From: Topomyia yanbarensis
Taxonomy: Eukaryota; Arthropoda; Insecta; Diptera; Culicidae
Reading direction: 5' to 3'
DNA length: 64,000 nt
NCBI RefSeq assembly: GCF_030247195.1
Contig: NC_080671.1
Span: 414,790,044 to 414,854,043, forward strand
Part shown: positions 1 to 10,063 of the stretch, one piece after another
How positions within the stretch are numbered: the stretch's first letter is position 1
Layout of the letters: every line of letters starts with the position of its first letter
Program-made: the position numbers and the translations under genes
The notes under the pieces: generated by a model
What the model saw: the letters and a program-made list of their open reading frames with translations, nothing else
What the model was told of the DNA's origin: nothing
The model's database searches: none

Positions 1-475
1 ACCCGTGATGAAGTTTCTGAGATTATGAATAGTAAACCTCGCATTCCTGAAACTATCTGTATTCCCAAAAACTAGTTTGCCCTGAATATATACATGGCTT
101 TACATTCGAATGTTTGGTTATTGTTCCCTCGATATGTTTAGTGATTCTTGTTATTAATTTGGGAATACACAACCGACAGTCAAACGATAGTCATGATTTC
201 AGAAGCTTATTTGCGGTGTTTTGTGATTCTCATCACGTTACCGTGCTATTTTATTCATGAGTTTACTATCGGGGTTTTATGTCAGACTAGCGAGATGTTC
301 ATGATTTCAGGATCCTGGTCGTGATTCTCTTCGCTTTATTGTGATATTTTAATGTTCATGACTTCAGGATATCATTAACGAGTAATGTGACGATTTCAAG
401 AACTTTGTCGCGATTTTCATAATGTCGTGTTGTTTTAGTCACGAGTAAAGATTTATATTTTTTTTATTCAGTTCG
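1..475. other. Uncharacterised AT-rich repeat-like DNA
   Basis: No open frame of interest is present. Phrases such as TCATGATTTCAG and TCATGACTTCAGGAT recur at loose spacing between about 190 and 370, which suggests a degenerate tandem repeat. It lies just beyond the 3' tail of the minus-strand LINE that starts near 476, so it is either the old insertion target or another element. I cannot name it. Confidence 0.3.
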
Positions 476-1139
476 TTTATTTAATAGGCACAAATGCGTT
501 AGCTTGGCGGTGACAAATTCTTTTTTTTACATTTTGAATATCCTAAAACTCAGAGGTTACAATGCACAAATATTTTTTTAATATTGAGAGAAACATTTTT
601 TACAACTATTTTAAACTAAAAATACGATTCGATATACAAGATTGAACAATAATTATTTAGAAAAAAAAATTACAGCTATCTTAAGACAAATTTTTATGAG
701 AAATGGGAAACGAAAGAAAAAAAAATGAAAGGTTCAAGACTATCTTAAAACTAGGAATATAATACAAATTGCTTTTTGTAACAGCAGCAGGAGTTGTATC
801 AGGAACAGGGGGAGTAGGCGAGCACGATGATGGGGAAAGAAGAACAAAATTTGCAACTTTCAGGCAAAGAGAAGAACAGTGACATGAGTTAGAGTCTCAG
901 GCTGGTAGATGGTAGATGCCTAGGATCGGGTTGACAGCGGAGAATCCTTCAAGAGTGATCAGACCATCGTCCTGCTCTCGCTTTGACTTAATTTTTGCAG
1001 GCGTGGTGAAGGTGACGGCAGTCACACAGTGGCACTCTGGTGCTCCAGAAGGAAGGACAGGGAACTTCTACATAAAAACGAAAAAAAGGATACGGGCTAG
1101 ATTAGGATATTTGTCGTTTTAATCAAAAGATGAGAGACT
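476..1139 (-). other. Putative 3' UTR and tail of LINE copy A
   Basis: There is no coding signal. On the minus strand it is T-rich with several similar phrases around CTATCTTAA or CTATTTTAAA, then ends in AAGCTAACGCATT and AAATAAACGAA followed by an A-rich run. The same tail phrase is found after the LINE ORF1 fragment at 62.59 kb. A different element inserted here cannot be excluded. Confidence 0.5.
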
Positions 1140-4100
1140 TGCCAGGATATTCCGAACTGGAACATCGGGTGGTCTACCTCGGGCCCGGAGGGAATCCTTT
1201 AACTGTGATCTGGCGCCACAATATCCAGCGCACGCCCAGACATGTCGTGATAACCTTCATTACAAGCGACTACTCTCTGTGAGCCCAATACGCCGCAAAT
1301 GCTCATCCAATGTGTAGTGGTTGGATATAAGCCGGGACATTACACGTATGAAATCCCGACCCTCATCCACCACCCTGAACCAAGGTTTCGTTGATACCTT
1401 CGGGATAATTGAATGTAACCAAACCATCATCCAAGTTCCCCATTACTCCACGAGTTTTGCCAACTGTCGAGTGTCCTCTGATGGCAAATACTGCAAAATT
1501 CCTTGAAGTAAATTGGCCTTTCGTAGATGTCACCTTCTGAAGCGCCTACCTTTGCTAAAGAGTCGGCTTTTTCATTACCAGAGATAGAGGAATGAGAGGG
1601 GACCCAAACAAAGGTAATCTGGTAAGATTTTTCAGATAACTTGCGCAGACTCCCGTATCTTCCCCAGAAAATAAGAGAATTGCTTTTTAGGTTTCACCGC
1701 ACGAAGAGCCTCGATAGAGCTGAGGCTCTCCGAAATGATGAAGTAGTGATCTGTGGGCAAAGTCTCGATGATGCCAAGGGTGTACTGAATAGCAGCTAAT
1801 TCTGCGACGTAAACTGAAGCGGGATCATTGAGCTTGAATGAAGCGGTGATAGTATTATTGAAGATACCGAAGCCAATGGACCCATCGAGATTTGATCCGT
1901 CAGTGTACAACATTTTGTCACGGTCGACTTCTCGGAATTTATTATGAAATATATTGGGGATCACTTGCGGGCGTATACGATCCGGGATTCCACGAATCGC
2001 GTCATTCATGGATGTGTCGAAGAACACACTCGAATCAGAGGTATCTTGGAAACGGACACGGTTGGGATTGTACGAAGAAGGATTGATGCTCTGTGCCATG
2101 TAGTCGAAGTACAAGGTCATAAATCGGGTTTGAAAGCTCGACGAGCCTCTCGAAGTTTTCAATCACCAACGGGTTCAAAATGTCGCATCGGATGAGCAGT
2201 CGAAATGAGAGTTCCCGAAATCTATTGTTAGCGGGAGAACGCCCGCCAGCGCTTCGAGACTCATCGTATGGGTCGAGTGCATGCAACCCAAGGCAATGTG
2301 CAAGCAACGATACTGGATTCTCTCCAGTTTGATGAAGTGTATGTTCGCAGCGGAGCGGAAACAGAAACACCCGTAGTCCATCAAGGATAATATCGTCATT
2401 TGGTATTACCTGATCAGGTCTCCTGGGTGGGCCCCCACCATGTTCCAGTTATTGTTCGGAGAAAATTGATCCTTTTTTGGCATTTCTGTTTCAGATACCT
2501 AATGTGACATCCCCAGGTATCTTAAGAGTCGAACTAGACCCAAAGATATTTGAATGTGAAGACCTGATTGATCGTTACACCCATTAATAAAGCTGGAGTT
2601 GCTCCGGCTCACGCTTCCTAGAAAAGACAACCAATTCAGTTTTCTCCGTGGATAACTCGATATCCAGCTAGAGAGCCCAAGCAGACAAATTGTAGTATCT
2701 TGCAATGGTCCTTGCAAATCGGCAGCATTGGACCCTGTAACATAGACCACCCCATCGTCTGCAAGTTGCCTTAGCGTGCATGAATTGGCAAGACAATCGT
2801 CAATGTTATTTACGTAAAAATTGTAGAGTAGGGTACTTAGACATGAGCCCATGTAGCTAAATCGCAATGTTGTCAAATCGCCATGCGAAAAGTGCATGTG
2901 CTTTTCAGACAACAGGTTTAGCAAAAAGTTATTTAAAATTGGTGAAAGACCATGCTGGTGCAGCTTCTCTGACAGAATGTTGATAGAAACTGAGTCAAAA
3001 GCCCCCTTAATATCCAAGAAGACTGATGCCATCTGCTCTTTGTTAGCATAGGCCATTTGGATTTCTTTAGAAAGCTACGCAAGGCAATCGTTCGTCCCTT
3101 TGCCTTTGCGGAAGCCAAATTGTGTATCTGACAGTAAGCCATTTGCTTCAACCCAATTGTCGAGGCGAAACAAGATCATTTCCTCCGACCACTTCCGAAC
3201 ACAGGACAGCATTGCAATCGGTCGATATGAGTTGTGGTCGGAGGCTGGTTTTTCTGGTTTTTGGATGGCGATGACGTTCGCTTGCCTCCAGTCATGAGGG
3301 ACAATGTTACCCTCAAGAAACTTGTTAAATAAGTTCAGCAAGCGCCTTTTTGTAGTGTCAGGCAGATTCTTCAGCAAGTTGAATTTGATTCTGTCTAACC
3401 CTGGGGCGTTATTGTTGCATGATAAGAGCGCAAGTGAGAACTCCACCATCGAAAACGGTGTTTCGTTCGCGGTATCGTGAGGAGACGCGGCGCGGTACGT
3501 TTTCTGTACCGGGACAGAGTCCGGACAGATCTTCTTGGCGAAAGCGAATATCCAACGGTTTGAATATTCCACGTTCACGTTGGTACTGTTTCGGTTACGC
3601 ATACGTCGAGCCGTACCCCAAAGAGTGCTCATCGCTGTTTCTCTCGTTAACCCGTCGACGAACCGGCGCCAATAACTGCGTTTTTTTGGCTTTCGGTAGA
3701 CTCTTCATTCGCCTTTCTAACGACGCATACTCTGCCGCTCTACGCATAATTGTCCCATGTGCCTAGGGAATCCCATAGCACATGGGACAGTAATGCGTAT
3801 AGCGGCAGTACTGTTGATAGTTAGCGGGTAACCCGTCTTCCCGTAAGGCCTTATATGCAGTGGACTTTTCCGCGATCAGCTCTGAGCACTCTTTGTCCTA
3901 CCACAGTGTGGGAGATCGTCCATGGGTATTCGCGCTGGGTACTGGTTTAGTCTGAGCTTGATTCGCACTGTCGAGAATCGAGCCAGCCAAAAACCTGAAC
4001 TCTTCCTCCGGAGGAAGCTTTTGAGTGGATTCGATTTTAACGGATATCGCGGTCGCGTAACTCTTCCAATCAATGTTCCGTGTGAGGTCATACGAGACAT

Positions 4101-4797
4101 TGATTGTTTCCGATGATCTTGAACCGTTAGCAATTGAAATCACGATAGGCAAATGATCGCTACCGTGGGGATCAGGGATCACCTTCCACCTGCAATCTAA
4201 CTGTAGCGATGTCGAGCAAAGCAATAAATCCAACGCGCTTGCACGTGCTGGCGGTGTAGGAATCCGCGTCATTTCTCCCGTGTTTAAGATGGTCATGGTG
4301 AAATTGTCGCAAAGATCTTGGATTAATGTTGATCTATTATCATCGTGAAGACAACCCCATACCGTACCGTGCGAGTTAAAGTCTCCTAGAACTAGCCGCG
4401 GTTCCGGTAAGGATTCCGTGATTATACAAAGCGTTCGGTTCCCTACCGAGGCTCTAGGAGGAATGTAGATGGAAGCAATGCAAAGATCTTTGCCTTTGAT
4501 TAGAACTTGACAAGCGACAATTTCAATGCCTGGTGTCGAAGGGAGGATAATTCGGTTGAAAGAATAGCACTTTTTAAGTACTCCTCCGTAAGGGTTTTCT
4601 CGATCCAGACGAATTATATTAAAGTCGTGGAAATTGATATTTATATCGGAAGTTAACCAAGTTTCACATAGTACGAAAACATCACATTTTAAACTGTTTA
4701 GTAAAAATTTGAAGGAATCGATTTTCGGGAGGATACTTCTGCAATTCCACTGTAGGACAGTGATCGAATCAGTGACCTCGTTTGATGACTTAGCCAT
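1140..4797 (-). pseudogene. LINE copy A ORF2 (endonuclease, RT, RNase H), broken
   Basis: The start is the ATG at 4797 (MAKSSNEV). The N-terminal third is an APE-type endonuclease with QWNCRS, CETWL, SIYIPP, LGDFNSHG and SDHLPI in order (4797 to about 4130). The RT follows from about 3632 to 2035, with DIKGAFDSVS (motif A) and LADDGVV (motif C). Motif B is damaged: YMGSCLS stands where copy B has YSGLPQGSCLS. Frameshifts fall near 3900, 3070, 2500 and 2170. The RNase H lies about 2162 to 1630 (YTDGSNLDGS, then VYVAELAAIQ). The extreme C-terminus is scrambled down to about 1140. RNase H is expected to remove RNA during reverse transcription; here the gene is dead. Confidence 0.85.
3732..3808. 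repeat. 77-bp foldback insert inside LINE A ORF2
   Basis: Two arms of about 31 bp (3732-3762 and 3778-3808) are inverted copies with a few mismatches. The inner 12 bp (TGTCCCATGTGC / GCACATGGGACA) are perfect around a 15-base loop. Copy B has no such hairpin at the matching place in the endonuclease-RT linker, so this is a later insertion, most likely a very small MITE. Confidence 0.7.
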
Positions 4798-6157
4798 CGA
4801 AGGATACGATCGCTGCAAGGAGGGTCCATTTAGCAGTCAACTGTTTCAAAAATGTTTGCACCATAGGGAGAAAATGTGTCAGAATGCTTTTAAGAGGATC
4901 AGTAACATTGAAAGCTGTGAAAATTAAGTCCACTATGTCAGAAAATTTCATTAATCCGCTACTGGACTGAGTATCTGTTTGAAAAAAGGGGACACTTGGG
5001 GTTTTTGGTGTCCCTGGAAGTGGTGGGTACTCCTTGTTAGAATTAATATTTCCTGGAGCAAATTGCTTCGGCTTTTGTGCATCACTTCCGTTGGATTTAT
5101 TGATTGTAGTTGGCGCACTCTGAGTGGACGACACCTTGGCACCCTTACGAGGCAATGTAGGGGAGGCTAGATTTCTCCTCTTCCTGGATTCCCCTGGGTT
5201 AACCATGTTCCCTCTTGTGGGTCGTCAGATTCTTGCTCAACGCCAGCCAAAAGAGCAAAGGAATTTTCGGAAGGGACAGATGGCGAAGCATTCTTTAGCA
5301 TTTCTGCATAAGAGTGCCTCGAGCGATCCTTAAGGGAGCGCTTAATTCTATCCCCGCGCTGCTTGTACGCAGGGCATGACTTAAGAGCATGCGGAGGGCC
5401 CCTGCAGTAAATACACTTCTCAGTTTCTCCACCACAAGCGTCATCCTCATGCTCTCCCTCGCATTTGCCGCACCGTTTTTTATTGCCACAATAAGTGGCT
5501 GTGTGGCCCAGTGGCTTGCAATTGCTGCAGTTCATTACCCGCGGTATAAACAGGCGAACGGGTAGGCGAACCTTATCCAGGAGGACATAGTTGGGAAGAG
5601 AGGACCCGGAGAATGTCACCCGAATCGAGTCTGACGGAGAATAAGTTGTCTTATCATCTTCAGTTTTTGCGGAATACAATTGCTTGCATTCCAGAATCTT
5701 CACCTGTTGAAGTGAGGGGTCCTTAAAGCAGCCAACCCCGTACTTCAACCGGGTCTTCGCACTTCAGACCCGGTTCGGCGACGACCCCATCGATCTACAC
5801 TGCCCTACAAGGCATATACAGTATATTATACACCCTGAATTGCTTCGTACAATGCTCGCTGCGAGCAATCTGGTTTGCCTGGTCGAGGTCATTTACTATA
5901 ACTCGTATTTTATTAGCTCGAACACGTGCTATCTAAGCTACGGACGGGTAGTTAGCAGTCAGCTCCCGTGAGATCTCTAGAATATTAGGCGATTTCGTGT
6001 TGGGCCGGAAATACACCACCCAGGGTCAATTTGAACTGGCTTGGTATGTTTTAATACGGGGAGGACTGGGGGAATCAGGGAAGGGAGTAATTTCGGGTTT
6101 ATCCGGTAAATTCATGGGAATATCATTCCCAACCAATGTTCCTTCGCCCTCGGCCAT
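4790..6157 (-). pseudogene. LINE copy A ORF1 (gag-like, three CCHC knuckles), broken
   Basis: ORF1 of an I-type LINE encodes an RNA-binding protein that packages the element RNA. The likely start is the ATG at 6157 (MAEGEGTLVGNDIP). Stops interrupt the frame between about 5760 and 6100. From 5748 it is open and carries a segment related to LPNYVLLDK(V/F)RLPVR, then three zinc knuckles in order: C-SNC-KPLGH-TATYC (CX2CX4HX4C), CGKCEGEHEDDAC (CX2CX3HX4C) and CIYCRGPPHALKSC (CX2CX4HX4C). A frameshift near 5200 moves to the C-terminal part (5206-4790), ending FDG-stop. The stop overlaps the ORF2 start by eight bases (ATGGCTAA). Confidence 0.8.
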
Positions 6158-6200
6158 TTAGGCACGAGAATAGCACGTGGTGTAAACGAGAGATGAAACT

Positions 6201-6599
6201 TATATTCAGGAGAAAGGGAAAAAGTAGAGACCGATCGGGGAAAGGGAAATGAAAGAAAAATAATACTTAGCTTATATAGCGGCGTGTCCGGCTATTTTGG
6301 TAGTCACTTCACCAGCCTGGGCACCGACGAACAAAGATTGCCTCAAACAATGTTTGAAAAAAAAATATTTTGGTTATTGGCCAGGAATTTGTTCTAATTA
6401 CTCCTCTGTGCGCTGGGAAATATCCGATTGGAGTTCGTGGCTAAATCGCTCAAGTACGCATGGGATCTATATGGCATAAGAGGACAGAATGACGAAAAGT
6501 GAGAGCAATGTCGGGAATTAAATAGATGAAAGGGTTAGCCATTTCATGGAATCGAGCTTGACTTCAAAAAACTCGTGAGTGAAAGGCTCCATATATTCA
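6201..6599. other. Spacer between LINE copies A and D
   Basis: AT-rich sequence without a recognised coding frame. It may include the 5' UTR of copy A (upper end on the minus strand) and the far tail of copy D. Confidence 0.3.
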
Positions 6600-9500
6600 A
6601 ATGTTTATTATACATATCTTCGGCTGGCAGCCGTTCAGACGTTTAAAAGTCATATTGCTATATATTTATTATACCTAACTTAAAACTCGATTTAGATATA
6701 TTAAAATCAAAAATATCAATTGTTTCGTTGAACTTTACACAACCTGTATCGATCGGGTTACTCTCTCCATATGTAGTTCTATGCCGGGGGATCCAAAGAA
6801 GAGGCAGGTTCCGAATTAAGCGCTGCGGAGCATAAAAGTTTACTTTCTGGAGTAGATCAGGACAATCGATGTTTCCACTGATAACGTCGAATACTACAAG
6901 CCTCTGTAGTAAAACCCGTCACTGTTCAAGAGTCTGCATATTCAACAGCTTGCATCGGTCGGAGTATGGAGGCAAACGTACTGGATCGCGCCATTGCAGA
7001 TTTCTAAGAACAAATCGTGAGAAACGTTTTTGCACTCACTCGATTCGATCACATTGAGTTACGTTGTGTGGCGCCTACACTTGGACAGCGTATTCCAGGG
7101 TACTGCGTATCAGAAAGCAGTACAACCATTTTGAGTGCATACAGATCACTGAAATCTGAAGCGTTTCTTCGTACGAAACCGAGAGTCGCAAAAGCTTTGG
7201 CAGCTATTGTGACAATACGGTCACTGAATTTCAGTTTGCAGTTAAATAAAACGCATAGGTCTTTAATTGACAACATCCTTTCCAGGCTGCAGCCATCTCC
7301 TTTATAGTCGAAACGAAAAATCAACCGACATCGACTAAAGCTAATCACTTTGCACTTCTTTGTGTTCATTCCGTTGAGTTTACACCAATCTTGAACTAAG
7401 TCGATCTCAGTTTGAAGAACTACATAGTCTAGAGGAGATTTTATTTTTCGGAAAATCATCAGGTCATATAACAGCTTTCCAGACTGAATTCACTCGCAGA
7501 GGCTGTTTATGAATACAATGAATATAAGAGGCCCGAGATGACTGCCTTGCGGGACCCCAGTCAGTAGTTCGACAAGAGTCGAGGTAAGGTTTGCAAATTT
7601 CACATAAGCTGATCTATTGTCTAGGTAGGACTTCAGCCAATTAGTTAGCCAGATGGGAAATCCAAGTTTCTCCAGCTTATTGATGGCAATATTATGGGGA
7701 ACTTTATCGAAATCTTTTGAAAACTTGAAATATTCCTCGTCTACTTGGTGTCATTCTTCCACAACAGGACACTGGTGTAAGCTACTAGGTTTGAAAGAGT
7801 CGAGCGTTTCTTGACAAAGCCATGCTGGAAATCAGAGATGACAGGTTTAGCGGTAGCATACATTTTTTTCATATACAAATTTCTCTAAAACTTTCGCCAC
7901 GCTGCAAAGAATAGAAATTCGTCTGTTGTTTTCCACGCCCTGTGCGCTTCCCGTTTTGTGAATGGGGGTTATCGCTGTAGTTTTCCATGGGCGATAAAAG
8001 TGGCCTTCGGCAAGAGACCGATTGAAGATAATAGAGAGGAGAGCAACAAGAGCATCTGCACATCCTTTGATTAGTTTCGGGGGTAAACGATCAGGGCCAG
8101 CGGAAACAACGTTACTCAGTGATGTACGTATGTAGCGCTCAAGTATAGGTGAGTTCGATATTGCAATATTAAACGTGGGTAAAGTGTTCAGATAAGAATC
8201 CGGGACAATTGTCTCAGAGTTACTGAAGACCTCACGGAAGAGAGCGTCAAATAGATTTGCTGAATCAAGCGGCTGTCGAGCTGTGACGCCTTTGTACGTG
8301 ACATTCACGGACGCTCCGTCAGGGTGTCTTCGTTCTTTAAGAAAGGTCCAGAACGACGAAGGATCACACTGAAGGTTATGCTGGATGCGGTTGATATATT
8401 CTTGGAAAGTATTTGCCAAGACTGTCTCATAACGATGCTCCGCTTGATGAAGTAGCGTTTTTTAGGAAAGCGATTTGTTGCGAAAATACCGCTTCCTTAC
8501 GGAGAGTATTTCGAAGATGACGAATCTCAGCTATCCACCATGAGTGTTTTTTGTGCAGCTTTATAGGTGTTAGTTTTAGCGGTACCGATCGACGTAGAAT
8601 ATCAAAGATATTGTGATAAAACAGCCTTGTTGAGTTCACAATCAGCAAACAGTACATTACAGCTGATAGCTTCAATCGACCCGGAAATCTCATCAAAGTT
8701 GTAGCGATTGAAATCATAATAGCGGTCGTTAGTTGGTCAAAAGGTATCGTTTCCGGGATCGACATAGGCATCAATACATAGGACGAAGGGCTTATGATGA
8801 GTTTCTATTTTAAGTAGTTCAGTTGGTGTCTCTAGAAATTCTACATTGCTGTTATTATTGCCAAAAGCAGGGTCGAGAGTGCGTCCATTTATGTTTTGAA
8901 GGTCGCGGATTTGGTGCATACCACCAACCAGCATGGACTCACACATGGTGATTTCCTATTCTGACGAGGCGTTTATTTGGGTAAGAATGTTAAGGTCGTC
9001 ATCCAGTTTCAAACGAAGATGAGGCAGGTTATGGTTGTCCAACACAATGACGGTGTCAATATCATTGGCCATGTCCAATATTTTCTGAACGGCATCAGAG
9101 TGAGCAACGTTCTATGCTTGATCACTATTCGGTCTTAAATAGACGCAGCAAATATATATCGATTGAGAAGCTAGCATCACTTGGACAACGATTTATTCGA
9201 GGTGTTCATAGCCGGGAAGCGGTACCACTATAGACAAAAGACTGGTTTTAATTCCAATCAGTACACCTCCACCACGTTGAAGCTGAGTGGAACTCTGATT
9301 TCAGTTGCAGCGATATATTGTGTAGTCCGATGAGAGCTCTGCATTGCGCACATCATCGCCTCACAACCGGGTCTCGGTAAGAGCAATGATATCGTAATCG
9401 CTTGAGGATGTTGCCAGATTAAATCTATTCGTCTTCGTCCTCATCCCTCTTACGTTTTGGTAGTACATTGAAAGTACTTTTTTGCATAGACGATGTCGGT

Positions 9501-9780
9501 GGGAACTGTGACAAAGTGCAGGCAGTACTGCTGATTGTGGGACCAACGCCCGAATGAGTTCTGTCTAGACTCTCAGGTGTCAGGCTGGAACGTGCAAAAG
9601 TCGACGAAGCGCATGCTGCTGAGGAGCTCGCTTGGGAGTTGGATAGTTCAGCTACCCGGTCTCCAGTAGAAACCACGGTAACGGGACGACTTAGCGGAGA
9701 CGGGTTGATAGATTCGACTGTGGCAATGCAGTAGGCATCCGAGTAGCGCTGTGTGGAGCTTCTCTGATGATAGCCTTTTC
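6600..9780 (-). mobile_element. Jockey/CR1-like LINE copy D, broken
   Basis: A second, unrelated LINE on the minus strand. It has an APE-type endonuclease and an RT but no RNase H. Its C-terminus (LPPYSDRCKLLN, then YGESNPIDT and FNETIDIFDFN) is the pattern seen in Jockey/CR1-type mosquito LINEs and matches the intact copy E at 51.4 kb in layout. AATAAA-like signals occur beyond the ORF end. Boundaries are approximate; no target-site duplication was found. Confidence 0.75.
6700..9520 (-). pseudogene. LINE copy D ORF2 (endonuclease and RT), broken
   Basis: On the minus strand the frame starts near MYYQNVRGMRTK (about 9480), followed by LTETRL, GGGVLIGIK, IYICCVYLRPNSD and LDNHNLP, which are the conserved endonuclease blocks. 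The RT N-terminal part is open from 8419 to 7847 (SSFWTFLKERR, then GPDRLPPKLIK and PIHKTGS). Near 7448-7475 the catalytic block reads LLYDLMIFRK where a working enzyme has YADD, so the essential aspartates are lost. The thumb (7459-7049) and C-terminal region continue to about 6700 with stops. The element could not reverse transcribe. Confidence 0.75.
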
Positions 9781-10063
9781 CAGTTGTTTATCCGTCCAAA
9801 GCAGTGTAGTTAACAATACTGCTGTGTACGGCGTGAGCGGTCTCTCTGAAAGCACGATGATTTTCAGGCAGTGAATAGTTATGAAACATTGCGTACTTGC
9901 CTGTGGGTGTTGTTTGGAAAACTTCGTTTCCAGCCAACGGTACAGGATTGAAACTGATGCGACTGGAAGAATTCACTGTTGATTTTTCTGCACTGGGTAG
10001 AAAGGGGTTTTCCGAAATGCTATGAATTATTATGGAGAAGCTTCTAATAAAAAAGTTTTCCAA
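9425..10063 (-). pseudogene. Possible ORF1 remnant upstream of LINE D ORF2
   Basis: Two frames sit 5' of the endonuclease on the minus strand: 10063-9788 (contains NYSLPENHRAFRETAHA) and 9676-9425 (Ser/Thr-rich, ending KRKRDEDEDE). The second overlaps the start of ORF2 in another frame, as ORF1 ends often do in Jockey-type elements. No zinc knuckle is visible, so the ORF1 assignment is inferred from position only. Confidence 0.35.

Larger units (their letters stand above)
476..6200 (-). mobile_element. I-clade non-LTR retrotransposon copy A, broken
   Basis: Read on the minus strand this is a LINE with two ORFs: a zinc-knuckle ORF1, then an ORF2 with endonuclease, reverse transcriptase and RNase H. 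Its closest relative in the window is copy B at 15.8-21.45 kb, which has the same domain order and the same ORF1/ORF2 junction. RNase H together with an APE-type endonuclease places it in the I group (I/Loner-like) of insect LINEs. The 3' boundary is inferred from a tail near 476-505 (on the minus strand AAGCTAACGCATT, then AAATAAACGAA). The 5' boundary near 6.2 kb is uncertain. Many stops and frameshifts make it inactive. Confidence 0.85.
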
